Source: Campanula takesimana | Lineage: Eukaryota > Streptophyta > Magnoliopsida > Asterales > Campanulaceae | Assembly (NCBI GenBank): GCA_026119855.1 | Contig: JAOWBW010000145.1 | Span: forward strand, 682,001-746,000 | DNA: 64,000 nt | Direction of reading: 5' to 3' | Part shown: piece by piece, positions 37,249-48,500 of the stretch | Position numbering within the stretch: position 1 is the stretch's first letter | Layout of the letters: each line of letters opens with the position of its first letter | Translations under genes and position numbers: made by a program | The notes under the pieces: model-generated | What the model was told of the DNA's origin: nothing | What the model saw: only the letters and a program-made list of their open reading frames with translations | Databases searched by the model: none

Positions 37249-37510
37249 GCGGCCTGGTGGGCCGCCTCAAGCCACCACACCTTTTAAATTTTTGTAGCCG
37301 TGGGGGCCGCCTCAAGCCACCACACCTTTTTAAAACTTTATGGCCGTGGTGGGCCGCCTCAAGCCACCACACCTTTTTAAAATGTTGTGGCCGTGGTGGG
37401 CCGCCTCAAGCCACCACACCTTCTTAAATTTTTGTGGCCGTGCTGGCCGCCTCAAGCCACCACACCTTTTTAAAAATTTTGTGGCCATGGTGGGCTGCCT
37501 CAAGCCACCA
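37249..37510 (+). repeat. GCCGCC hairpin tandem array, Og LTR copy 2
   Basis: Six units of about 45-50 bases, each with GGTGG...GCCGCCTCAAG...CCACCAC, an inverted repeat that would fold by itself, followed by TTTTTAAA spacers. Copy 3 has about seven units. Confidence 0.8.
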
Positions 37511-38216
37511 CACCCTTTCCATCCGCGAAAGCCGCTCACACAGGGAGCGCACTCCTATCCTTTGTAATTTGAAATTCCTGCTTTATCGAGTCTTTGTTTT
37601 CTCTTTTCGATGTCCTTGGCGGTTGTCTTTCTTTCGTCGACGCGTTTTTGCTTCGCAATCCACGTCGCCGAGGGGCTCTGTAGAACCCCGCTTTGGACCT
37701 CTCACCCCGATTGCATACATAGTATTTTTATTTAACTTGTTTTTGTTAATTTCTGTTACTTCCGTTAAGTTCCTAACTGATTCAGTTAGTTTTGGACTAA
37801 ACTACATAACAGAGTTAACTTTTAGAGTCATTCTGTCATTCGTTTATTCTCATCCGCGAGCGCCTCCCGTAATAGTCCATAGGGCGCGCGCGCGTTTGGT
37901 CAAATAGGCCGGACCCGCGCGCTTCCCACTTTGGCAGTAACGGATAGCACCATTTTTCCCTCCCTTTTCTTATTTAGAAAATCTCTTCTTGATCACAAAC
38001 ACCTCCTTTTTACATCCACATTCATTCCCCCTTATTTCATAACTCCCAAATCCTTATTCTAGCCATTCTTCATAAAAACAAAATATTTCATTTTATTATT
38101 ATTTGATTTTCTTTTATTTCTTTCATTGATTCTTTTATTTATCTTTTTCTTGATTGGTCAATTCCATTTCACATGGATTGATCAATTCCCTCCAACCTTT
38201 CCCTCCTAATTTTACC

Positions 38217-38224
38217 TATAAAAA
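38217..38224 (+). promoter_or_regulatory. TATA box of Og LTR copy 2
   Basis: TATAAAAA within ACCTATAAAAACC, followed by a pyrimidine-rich leader with TCTCTTTACACAAACTC repeats. Conserved in copy 3 at 45876. A transcription start about 30 bases downstream is inferred. Confidence 0.6.
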
Positions 38225-38938
38225 CCATCATCTCCTACCTTGGAAAGGTACCTCATTTTTGGACCTTGAACACTTCTCTTTACACAAACTCTACACAAAT
38301 TCTCCCTACAAGAGTTTTAACAACAAAACTCTACACAAAGTTCTACACAACCATTTCTTTACAACAACTCCACTTTCAAGTCAAGGTTTCAAGTTCTCTT
38401 TTCTAAAGGTACAACTTTTCTCTTTCCCTTTTATTTATGTCTTACTAGTATGAAATCTCCATAAAAGGAATACAACAAAAAGGCCACTTCACTATTGATG
38501 TTTGGTCAAGGTTACATTCCAACATTCCAAACATTAATTAAATTCCATCTCATTTCTTATGTAATTGTTTAGCATATTCAACATGTAATCTCTTAGCATA
38601 AATTAATTAATAAAATCATTCTTTTTATCTCCCCTTTCTTTTCATTATAATTGTTAGCACATTTCTTTTATTATTAAATTGAAGGACATTTAACATTAGA
38701 ACACCAAAAGTAGCAAGACCCGCGTAAGCGGGGCGGAGTGGGTGTTTAAGTACTTCCCACTCCGTCACCTAACCCCCGAACCCTTCTCTCCCGAATCTCT
38801 GGTTTTCGTACAAAAAATGGCTTTCTTTAGGTTTTCTCGCGTTCCTCTAAAAACGTGGGTGGCGACTCTTAAAATCAAGTAGACATCCTAGGTAATTCAC
38901 GCGCTCTAGCCAAGCCGCGGTTCCCCGGGGTATCTACA

Positions 38939-40060
38939 GTGGCGACTCAAGCCACCACACCTTTTTACCAGAATCTCCCGCCTCCCATCTTGTCCTTCAA
39001 TTCCATGTTTCTGTGCTAACGTTTGCTGCAGGGGAAAAAGTTCTATAATTTAGGGTCAAGGCAATCCCTTGAACCCGCTAATTTGCAGGTACTGCCCAGA
39101 AGCGGGCGCCTCCACTTCTCTCAGTCTAACGCGTGCGCCTCCCGAGTAGGCTTCTAAATGCGCGCTTTTCTGGGCATTTCTGGGCATTTCCCAGAAGCAT
39201 AAACAGTGAACAGAATGGACAGTTTTGACAGTGTGGGCACCGGGCCTGCACAAAACCATCTTTTTATTCTCTGTTTTATTTTATCGGTCACACGGGTGAT
39301 TCGAAAGTTGTAAATTATGTGCTTATTTGCTTTTATTTCTTTTTTTCTTTTGAAAAAAAAAATATTTTGTCACTTGTTAGACCTCACACTACGCGCACAA
39401 TTCTTATCAACTGCTCACTATCGAGTCGTACAAGTCCAACCCCAAACCCGTCGAGGCCCGTCCTAGGAAGTTTCAAGCTCCACTCGACCTTGACTCTTCC
39501 GAAGCGGTAAACCTCAGCCCGTGGCGTAGTTCACGACTACATGCCGGGGGTGACCTTTAAGCCTCTCTTTAGCCGAGCACAAACCACACAATCCTAGTTA
39601 GGGTCTAACACTCCGTGACTCGAGTCGGTTTCCATGTGCCGAGATTTCCCTAAACTAATGTCTTCAAATCATACATGCCACTCGTTGTTTTGGACGAAAT
39701 AAAACTCCATCCCCAAGTGGTTATTATGGACGAAAATAAAAAAATCCGTCCCCGCATGTATGATTTACTACATTAATTTAGTTTAATCCCGACACATGTA
39801 GGAATCACAAACGTGGTGGAATCCGATGAGTATATGGGACCGCGAGAAGGTCTATATACTAGTGTGACGATTCCACTATTCTTTCTAGAAACCCCAAAAA
39901 GGACCACATCCTTCCGACTTTTGTAAATAAATAAAAAAAAAAAAAGAGTCATTTCTCTTATGTGGTTGAGTCTTTTTCCTTTGTTTGTGGGTTAATTATT
40001 TTACTCAAAATATGTTTGTGGGGCCAACCTAAGATCGACCGTGTTCTCTCAATAGGTCCA
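38939..40060 (+). other. Leader of Og copy 3 with damaged PBS
   Basis: TGGCGACTC at 38940-38948 is followed by AAGCCACCACACCTTTTT, a piece of the LTR hairpin array, then by leader sequence corresponding to about 290 onward in copy 1. The CGCTGGGGA half of the PBS is therefore gone. The rest matches copy 1 and includes the stem-loop at 39816-39876. No reading frame is supported. Confidence 0.7.
39816..39876 (+). other. Three-tier stem-loop in Og copy 3 leader
   Basis: The same three nested arm pairs as at 1099-1159. Differences fall in loop or bulge positions (A/G before AGTATAT, ACC-GCGAGAA-GGT). Confidence 0.6.
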
Positions 40061-40642
40061 ATGGCTTCCAACAGCACCAACAACAAGGGTGAGAACATCT
40101 CCGTGTCCAACGAAAGGCTCTTCAACATAATAAAAGCCATGGGGGAACAAATGGATAGACTTGTAGAGGATGCCCGCCGCAAGGACGATCTGTGGCAAGA
40201 CCGTCTTGATCTCGAGAGGAAAATTCACGAGGAAGAAGTGTCTGAACTTAAGGCTCGTTTGCAAGAGCTCACCGACAGCAAGGTAAAGGTCCACGGTAAA
40301 GCACGCTCAAATGGCTCACCCCTCAAAAGTCACAAAGGTGCCACCAACGACCGTGTCTATACCCCTCTCAATGGCATGACCATCACCGAAGCCTACGAAA
40401 CTCTCAAAACTAAGGGACAAGTTTCTCCTCTCCAAGGGTACAAGCAACCACAACCGTTACGTCCCAACCATGCCCACCATAAGTGGTGTGACTATCACCA
40501 ATGCAGCGGTCACCTCACTGAGGATTGCTTCTCCATCCGCGACATCATCCAAGACTTGATTGACAATGGTGAGTTTACCGTGGTTGAAGAACAACAGTTA
40601 GAGAATGAGAACATGCAAGAACTCATCAAGGAAGGGGCTTAG
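40061..40642 (+). CDS. Mini-Gag of Og family, intact
   Basis: A 193-aa frame starting at the ATG shared with copy 1. Residues about 17-73 are charged and heptad-like (coiled coil likely: NERLFNIIKAMGEQMDRLVED... ). Residues 75-97 are a basic linker, and about 99-124 (VYTPLNGMTITEAYETLKTKG) resemble the region before the knuckle in Tat-lineage Gag. The knuckle is C143-X2-H146-X4-H151-X4-C156, followed by IRDIIQDLIDNGEF. The capsid domain of ordinary Ty3 Gag is missing and no protease or pol follows. The likely role is RNA binding or interaction with the Gag of an autonomous partner. An in-frame upstream ATG at 39962 is less likely, as it is not conserved in sequence context. Confidence 0.65.
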   Translation: MASNSTNNKGENISVSNERLFNIIKAMGEQMDRLVEDARRKDDLWQDRLDLERKIHEEEVSELKARLQELTDSKVKVHGKARSNGSPLKSHKGATNDRVYTPLNGMTITEAYETLKTKGQVSPLQGYKQPQPLRPNHAHHKWCDYHQCSGHLTEDCFSIRDIIQDLIDNGEFTVVEEQQLENENMQELIKEGA

Positions 40643-41086
40643 ATTTGAATTGGGCTTTAACAAGAGATCATACCACTACAACGACAATGGGGATGACAAC
40701 AGCAATCTCCGTTTCTCTTTCTCTACCTAGAAATAGGAATAATAAATAAAAAAAAAGTCAAAGTCCTCTAATGTGTGCATTAAAGTTTTCTTTCGTCCCA
40801 CTTGTGTGAATGTTCGAGTCAATTATCAAATAAAAAGTCGTTCTTGTCCTCATACACTCTTCCGAGTTGTTCAATTAATTCTTGGCAAAATGATGAAAAA
40901 ATGTCTAAACAAGTTTTGAATGAAGGCCATCGCTTGAACGCCTAGGGGCTAAAAATCAACGACGGCATCAACAACGAAGACATCAACAACGACGAAATCA
41001 AGACAAAGAAAGGTGGAGCAACAATCATGAAGCAAAATTTTCAAAAAGGGGATTAAAAAAAAAAAAAAAAAAAAAAAAAGAGCTCG

Positions 41087-41114
41087 CTAGGTTGAAATCC
41101 TCAAATCAACCTAA
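41087..41114 (+). other. Candidate structured RNA motif 2, Og copy 3 (first)
   Basis: CTAGGTTGA...TCAACCTAA with one terminal mismatch, after a 23-base A-tract. Confidence 0.5.
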
Positions 41115-41245
41115 GCAAAAGTTAGAGCACACAAAAAAAAAAAAAAATCCCCCTCAATCAAAGAAGAACAACAACAACATCATTCCACCAAGGAAGGACG
41201 AAGCGACATCAACAATCATCACGGCGAATGGAGAATCCACAAGAA

Positions 41246-41301
41246 CTACGGTGACCTGAGCCTCTTCACTGGAGGAACGTAGGCAACCTTCGGGTCCGGT
41301 C
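41246..41301 (+). other. Candidate structured RNA motif 1, Og copy 3
   Basis: CTACG/CGTAG and CCTC/GAGG stems, then ACC-TTCG-GGT and CCGGTC, as in copy 2. Confidence 0.65.
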
Positions 41302-41755
41302 TCATGCAAGAAAGAAGATATGTTTAGCCCTAGCGCGTTATGGTGATCGGCCTTCATCTCGAACTTGTCAAGACATCTTTGTACGATTCATTTTCCAATA
41401 AATTAATCACCAAAACGATTGAACAACTTTCCTAGATTTGGAATCACTTTCCGTTCCTTGTCGAGTCTAGGGCTTCTATTCTTTCTGCATACTCCCAATT
41501 TCTTGCAATCAAATTGGGGCTTTCCTTCTCTTCTCTCCTAATGACTTACTGGCCTTCGTGAGTCATTCAACAAATATATACAAAGTCAATACTAGGGACA
41601 CTTCCCTAGTCGAGTCAATGTCACTCATCTTTAGTGACAAGAGGTCTCCACCGCAAAATCACATGTCTTATCTCCTCAGCCAGAGTCAATGCACACTTCC
41701 TCATTAATCGAGTAAAAAAAATAAATAAAAAAATAAGACGCAAAAGAGATGCCCG

Positions 41756-41785
41756 CTAGATCGAAAATCCGAAAGGGCGGTCTAG
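41756..41785 (+). other. Candidate structured RNA motif 2, Og copy 3 (second)
   Basis: CTAGATCG...CGGTCTAG. A C here turns a T-G wobble of the other copies into a C-G pair. Inner hairpin TCC-GAAA-GGG. Confidence 0.6.
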
Positions 41786-43886
41786 GCAAAAAACAGGGCG
41801 TCATAAAAAAAATGAGAGAGTGAGAGAGAAAAGGGAAAGAGAAATGGAGATCCCCAGCTTCTAAAGAAGACAACTACACGAGCTCTACATTGGATCTCCT
41901 CAGCAAGTCAATTCCCCACCGAGTCAACTTTGGGATTGCAAAAGGCTCGACAAGATATGGCACCATCAAAGGCTGTCTTGGGTTATTGGCATCATTCTCC
42001 AGCAGTGTGCATATTTGGGTTCATGAAAAGAAGGCCCGCGGTAACCAAGACCCATCTGAGAACGAGCTCATCATAAAAGGGCACGAGGTTGCACAAATAA
42101 TCCCTAGCTAGTCAATTGGCTTGGGCAGCAAATAGCAATAACATGTGTCTTAGTTTTCAAAGCTTCTGCAAGTATGTGCTTCTAAAGTACGCCGAAGGTC
42201 TCCCGAGAAATGGAATAGCTCTTGCCATGTCCTCTCATGTTTGTTCTCCCACACGAGGATGAGTCACTCTTGCTTTGCTCAACAAATGGTGATGCCCTAG
42301 GGGCTATGTGACTCAATAACAAGGGCTTCTTTTGCTTCATTTGACAATCAATAAGCCCTAGGGGATATGCTCGAGAAAGATGTGTGAGACTATCCTCAAA
42401 GTCTCTGAAAAGAGATGTTAAAAAGCCCTCTTGTCATGTGTGGCCGTACTCGTTCCCCCAATCAAGGATGGACCTTTCTCGCAATCAATGATGGCACTCT
42501 AGGGGCTATGGTCAAGTCTTAAAGGCTCCCTCGGCAAGAAGCAATTCACTTCAATGTCCCCGGCAACATTTGAAGCTTTATACCGAAAGGTCTCAAGGGG
42601 CTTCGCAATCTATAATCTTTTGGCCTACGGCATTACAGTGATACAAGCAAAGGGAAATATTGGGGCTTCGCAATAAACAAGCTTTTAGGCAGTGGTACCC
42701 GAGCAATGCAATTTGGGAGTAGTCTTATGGCTCCATGAAAGGGATCAAGCTTCAATGGTCCCTCAACACTTCCAGTCAAAAGGCCTCTTGGTTTTAAATG
42801 AATACTCCGATGATATGAATGAATTTGATGATTCTTGTTAGAACTCACAGCGAGATTCTGAAGGAAGTCTTAGAGAAAAGGAAAAAGATTGAATATGCTA
42901 GACTCACCCGGCTGAGTTATAGCGGGCAATGCCAATATGTTAACTCTATAAGCAGAGTTACGGCCAATCCCAATGTTTCTGCAATACAGCACCCCCTTCT
43001 CCAAGATCAAAAGCACAGGCTGCATCCGAAGATCCGCCGTCGGTTCAACTCAAGAAGACTCGAGCAAACATACCGTTCGAGACTTTATCACACCAAGACC
43101 TTATCATCTGCAACAACATCACCATTTCCCACGAGACGTCTCCCGAAGAACGTACTACATTTTCAACATGGACCTTCCGCCATTTGGGTATCAACCACAA
43201 AAAGGGCCATCCATCTCCAAACAAGGGAAGGTCACTTTCATGAGTTCTACCCAATGGTGCATCTGCTCTCAATACAATTCCAAGATAAGTTGGGGCTTCA
43301 CACCGAAAGGTCTTCACATCCCGCCATCTATAAACTCGCAAACAACAAGCCCACGACACTTGGGGCTTAGTAATCTCTCGCAGCTTGGTATCAATGATCT
43401 TCTCTTGGAGCTTGCTCACGTCAACAGCAAAAGGCGATTTATTTGAAAAGGTCAAGAGTCGATTCATCTTTGGGCTATGCAAGTATCTCATAGTTTGGCA
43501 TCAAAGTCATTCTAGGGGCTTTACAATCAGCAACCCCTTATCTCGGCATCGAATGTCTTTTGGAGCCCCATAACTGACACATCTCTTGTGGCTAGAAATC
43601 ACTTTTCGTTGGACACAACGGCAACGACGACAGAATTCAAGCAAGGCAATCCGGGCTTCAATTGAACATGACTTGATCTTGGGTTGGCTTTACAAACACA
43701 CAATGGTTAAAATGGTTCACCTACGAACTAAAAAAAAATCTTTTTCTCACGTGTGTGCATATTCTTTTCTTTCTAATTAAAAAAAAAAAGATTTTATTTT
43801 CTTTTTTCTTTTCTTGCGCAAAATTATGTGTTTCCTTTTTGCTTTGCTCCTAGCATTCTCCCCCAGCATTCTCCATCATCCTTGAA

Positions 43887-43940
43887 CTACGCTGGTCTGA
43901 TTCCTTTCAAGGGATACGTAGGCAGCCTTTTGGCACGACC
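43887..43940 (+). other. Candidate structured RNA motif 1, Og LTR copy 3
   Basis: Identical architecture to 36259: CTACG/CGTAG, TTCCTTT/AAGGGA and GCC-TTTT-GGC. Confidence 0.65.
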
Positions 43941-44430
43941 AACCCACCATCCAGAATACCATCTCGCCGACACTCCATCAAAGGCAAGAACAATTCATCA
44001 TCACCAACATCATCATTCTCCATCCAAAGCATGGATACTCTTCATCAAAAGCATCAACATCCTTCAGCAATCCATCTCCAATCAAGCGACAATGGTAAGT
44101 GAAGGTATGAATACATCCGAGGCTTTCCTCAAATCACACCGCACACAAAATCACTTTCTCCATTCTTACAAAAACTCTCTCTCATGCAAAACTGCTTTCA
44201 AATCACATTGCACCACGAGCACAATTTCTCTCTTCATTTCACACTTCATGCATCTTCTTGCACAAACACATATACCTGCCAAGCACACACATAGCAGGTA
44301 CCACCACGAAGTCAACAGCATCTGCTACTCAAAGCACTTCATCCCCAGCAGAAAATGGTCCACAGTCAACCATGCCCGCATCTCTACGATAAAGTCAACA
44401 GCAGTTGTAACAGCAATTTGGTCCACGGTG

Positions 44431-44752
44431 ATCTCGCATTCCAACAAACGGATCCCGCACCAGCAAACGGATCCCGCAATCAGCAAACCGATCCCGTAAT
44501 CAGCAAACGGATCCCGCACCAGCAAACGGATCCCGCACCAGCAAATGGATCTCGCATTCCAGCAAACGGATCCCGCTACCAGCAAACGGATCCCGCAATC
44601 AGCAAACGGATCCCGCTTCAGCAAACGGATCCCGCAATCAGCAAACGGATCTCGCACCAGCAAACGGATCCCGCTTCAGCAAACGGATCCCGCATCAGCA
44701 AGCGGACCCCACATCAGCAAACGGATCCCGCTTCAGCAAGACGAATCCCGCC
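44431..44752 (+). repeat. 19-bp BamHI-word array, Og LTR copy 3
   Basis: About 16 forward units of GGATCCCGC-N2-CAGCAAAC. The inverted tail seen in copy 2 is absent. The array ends at CAGCAAGACGAATCCCGCC. Confidence 0.8.
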
Positions 44753-44839
44753 ATATCCTTTCTATGTCAATAAAGCCTCTCACACAGGGAGCGCACCCCC
44801 CTCTTTCACAATTTCAAAACTCCCCTCTTTCTTTAAATT

Positions 44840-45175
44840 GTGGCCGTGGTGGGCCGCCTCAAGCCACCACACCTTTTCTAAAAATTTTGTGGCCGTGGTG
44901 GTCCGCCTCAAGCCACCACACCTTTTTAAAATTTTGTGGCCGTGGTGGACCGCCTCAAGCCACCACACCTTTTAAAAAAATTTGTGGCCGTGGTGGGCCG
45001 CCTCAAACCACCACACCTTTTTAAATTTTTGTGGCCGTGGTGGGCCGCCTCAAGCCACCACACCTTTTAAAAATTTTGTGGAAATTTTTGTGGCCGTGGT
45101 GGGCCGCCTCAAGCCACCGCACCTTTTTAAAAAAAAAATTGGTCGTGGTGGGCCGCCTCAAGCCACCACACCCTT
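44840..45175 (+). repeat. GCCGCC hairpin array, Og LTR copy 3
   Basis: Seven units of GTGGCCGTGGTGGGCCGCC...CCACCACACC with TTTTTAAAATTT spacers. Changes such as GGTCCGCC and GGACCGCC vary the loop side. Confidence 0.8.
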
Positions 45176-45875
45176 TCCATCCGTGACAGCCGCTCACACA
45201 GGGAGCGCACTCCTATCCTTTGTAATTTCAAATTCCTTCTTTATCGAGTCTTTTGTTTTCTCTTGTCGATGTCCTCGGCGGTTGTCTTTCTTTCGTCGAC
45301 ACGTTTTGCTTCGCAATCTACGTCACCGAGGGGCTCTGTAGACACCCCGCCTTGGACCTCTCACCCCGATTGCATACATAGTATTTTTATTTAACTTGTT
45401 TTTGTTAATTTATGTTACCTCCATTAAGTTCGTAACCGATTCCGTTAGTTTTGGACTAAACTGCATAACAGAGTTAACTTTTAGAGTCATTCTGTCATTC
45501 TGTTATTCTCACCCGCGGGCGCCTCCCGTAACAGTCATGGGGCGCGCGCGCGTTTGGTCCAATAGGCCGGACCCGCTCGCTTCCCGCTTTGGCAGTAACG
45601 GATAGCACCATTTTTCCCTCCCTTTTTTTATTTAGAAAATCTCTTCTTGATCACAAACACCTCCTTTTCACATCCACATTAATTCCCCCTTATTTCATAA
45701 CTCCCAAATCCTTTATTCTAGACATTCTTCATAAAAACAAAATATTCATTTTTATTATTATTTGATTTTCTCTTTATTATTTATTTATTATTTTATTTAT
45801 CTTATTTGTGATTGGTCAATTCCATCTCACATTGATTGATCAATTTCCCTCCAAACTTTCCCTCCTATTTTTACC

Positions 45876-45882
45876 TATAAAA
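45876..45882 (+). promoter_or_regulatory. TATA box of Og LTR copy 3
   Basis: TATAAAA in the same context as 38217. Downstream, ACCTTGAACCTCATTTTTGGG is repeated, a small duplication absent from copy 2. Confidence 0.55.
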
Positions 45883-46605
45883 GCCATCTTCTTCTACCTT
45901 AGAAAAGGACCTTGAACCTCATTTTTGGGACCTTGAACCTCATTTTTGGGACCTTGAACACTTTCTCTTTACACAAACTCTACACAAATCCTCCCAACAA
46001 GAGTTTTAACAACAAAACTCTACACAAAGTTCTACACAACTATTTCTCTACAACAGCACCACTTTCAAGTCAAGGTTTCAAGTTCTCTTTTCTAAAGGTA
46101 CAACTTTTCTCTTTCTCTTTTATTTATGTCTTACTAGTATGCAATCTCCATAAAAGGAATACAACCAAAAGGCCACTTCACTATTGAAGTTTGGTCAAGG
46201 TTACATTCCAACATTCCAAACACTAATTAAATTCCATTTCATTTCTTATGTAATTGTTTAGCATATTCAACATGTAATCTTTTAGCATAAATTAATTAAT
46301 AAAATCATTATTTTTATTTCCCCTTTTCTTCTCATCTTAATTGTTAGCACATTTTAATATCAATTGAAGGACATTTAGCATTAGAACACCAAAAGTAGCA
46401 AGACCCGCATAAGCGGGGCAGAGTGGGTGTTTAAGTACTTCCCACTCCGTCACCTAACCCCCGAACCCATCACTTCCCGAATCTCTGGTTTTCGTACAAA
46501 AAAAAGGTTATTTTCTTAGGTTTTCTCGCGTTCCTCTAAAACGTGGGTGGCGACTCTAAAACACAATTAGACATCCTAGGTAAGTGGTCCCCCGGGGTAT
46601 CTACA

Positions 46606-48486
46606 CAAACTAGCACACAAATCTGATAAATGTATTTTCGTGGGATATCCTAAGGAAACTAAAGGATATTACTTTTACAACCGAGAGGACAACAAAGTGT
46701 TTGTTGCCCGAACTGGTGTCTTTCTAGAGAAACAGTTTCTCTCCAAAGAAATCAGTGGGAGTAAAATAAATATTGAAGAAATTTGAGACCCAGAAAATAA
46801 CGTTGAACCAATAGTGGAACAAGAACAAGAACCACAAGGAGTTGTGGAACCTGTTCAAAATACATATGTAACTCGCAGATCTGGTAGGTTACGATCCGAG
46901 CCTAAGAGATATGGATTTCTTGTAACGGATAGTAATGAGGTGGAAATCATTGAGAATGATGAACCGACAACCTATCAAGAGGCGATGTCTTCTCCTGATT
47001 CGGATAAGTGGCTTGGAGCCATGGAATCAGAATTGCAATCCATGCAAGACAATCAAGTTTGGAATTTGATTGATGCACCCGAAGGTGTAAAAACAATAGG
47101 ATGCAAATGGGTCTTCAAGAAGAAGACTGACATGGATGGGAAGGTGCATACTTACAAAGTTAGACTTGTAGCGAAAGGTTATAGGCAAGTTCATGGTATT
47201 GACTATGATGAAACCTTTTCACCCATAGCAATGATCAAGTCTAAAAGAATTTTGCTTGTCATTGCCGCATATCATGACTATGAAATATGGCAAATGGATG
47301 TCAAAACCGCTTTCCTAAATGAAAAGTAACATAGGATGTGTATATGACACAACCAGAAGGTTTGGAACAGAATTCTAAGGTATGCAAATTGCAGAAATCC
47401 ATTTATGGATTGAAGCAAGCTTCTAGGAGTTGGAATCTCCGTTTTGATGAATCGGTCAAAGAGTTTGGTTTCATCAAGAACGAAGATGAACCTTGTGTAT
47501 ACAAGAAGATTAGTGGGAGCATACTGCTATTCCTGATTTTATATGTGGATGACATATTACTCATTGGAAACGACATTCCTACACTTCAGTCCATAAAGAC
47601 TTGGTTGGGAAAGTGTTTCGCAATGAAAGATATGGGTGAAGCCGCATATATACTTGGTATTAAGATCTATAGAGATAGATCAAGGAGGCTACTTGGTTTA
47701 AGCCAAAGTACATACATTGACAATGTCATTAGAAGATTCTGCATGGAAAATTCTAAGAGAGGAACCTTGCCAGTGCTACATGGAGTTTCTCTAAGCAAGA
47801 CTCAATGTCCTAAGACAAAAGATGAGCGTGAGAAAATGAATAATGTTCCATATGCTTCGACAATTGGGTCCATCATGTATGCCATGCTTTGTACTAGGCC
47901 GGATGTATCTTATGCTTTGTACTAGGCCGGATGTATCTTATGCTTTGTACTTGAGAAGGACTAAAGACTCATTTTTAGTCTATGAAGGAATGGAATATGA
48001 TCCCGTTGTAAATGCTTACACGGATGCAAGATTCCAAACTGACAGAGATGACAGTCGATCGCAATCGGGTTTTGTGTTTATGTTAAATGGTGGAGCTGGA
48101 AGAGTTCCAAGCAGAGTACAACCGCTGATTCTACAACGGAAGCTGAGTATATTGCTGCATCGGATGCTGCAAAGGAAGCTGTTTGGATTAAGAAGTTCAT
48201 CACTGAACTTGAAGTGGTTCCTAGTATTGCTAATCTAATATACCTTTATTGTGATAATAATGGTGCTATTACTCAAGCAAAGGAACCAAGGGCACATCAA
48301 AAATCCAAACACATACTTAGGCGTTACCATGTCATTCGAGAAATCATTGACAGAGGTGACGTGAATATATGCAAAGTACCTACTGATGACAATGTCGCGG
48401 ACCCGCTAACAAAGGGACTCCCACAAGCTAAACATGAAAGTCATGTTAGGTCCATGGGTATTAGATACATGGGAGATTGGGCCTAG
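46606..48486 (+). pseudogene. Copia (+) pol fragment: RT and RNase H
   Basis: Starts in mid-protein (KSDKCIFVGYPKETKGYYFY, the integrase-RT connector) where Og cut it. Open pieces are 46814-47329 (RT N-terminal half, WVFKKKTD, LVAKGYRQ, QMDVKTAFLN), 47338-47925 (RT C-terminal half with YVDD at residues 69-72) and 48214-48486 (RNase H end, CDNNGAITQAKEPRAHQKSKHI). Breaks: a TGA near 46784, a TAA at 47327, and a 29-base tandem duplication around 47890-47950 combined with loss of the segment between RT and RNase H. This is a Ty1/copia pol; lineage not assigned. Confidence 0.9.
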
Positions 48487-48490
48487 GGCA

Positions 48491-48500
48491 AGTGGGAGAT
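48491..48500 (+). promoter_or_regulatory. Polypurine tract, copia (+)
   Basis: AGTGGGAGAT directly before the LTR start TGTTGGTAG, shortly after the pol stop codon at 48484. Confidence 0.85.

Larger units (their letters stand above)
36184..38938 (+). mobile_element. Og LTR between copies 2 and 3 (start uncertain)
   Basis: The right end is firm: GGGGTATCTACA followed by a PBS remnant. The left end cannot be fixed, because both visible full LTRs follow homologous interior; 36184 is a guess. Contents: motif 1 (36259), a 19-bp array (36800-37190), a GCCGCC hairpin array (37249-37510), a GC-rich block (about 37855-37920), a TATA box (38217) and the internal PBS-like word (38860). It adjoins Og interior on both sides. 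Confidence 0.65.
40643..43800 (+). other. Non-coding interior of Og copy 3
   Basis: Same order as copies 1 and 2: motif 2 (41087), motif 1 (41246), motif 2 (41756), GGGGCTW words, and overlapping shifted frames at 42819-43446 without recognisable domains. There is no protease, RT or integrase, so the family is non-autonomous. Confidence 0.65.
43801..46605 (+). mobile_element. 3' LTR of Og copy 3 (start uncertain)
   Basis: Same order as the copy 2 LTR: motif 1 (43887), 19-bp array (44431-44752, forward only), hairpin array (about 44840-45175), GC block (about 45520-45570), TATA (45876), PBS-like word (46548). It ends TATCTACA at 46605 with about 25 bases deleted just before. Copia coding sequence follows directly, showing Og inserted into the copia. 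The left boundary is a guess. Confidence 0.65.

Noticed and set aside
37134..37907. Frames of 97, 75 and 157 aa over the LTR hairpin array
   Set aside because: They cover tandem LTR repeats and the promoter region, shift frame between the two LTR copies, and show no domain.
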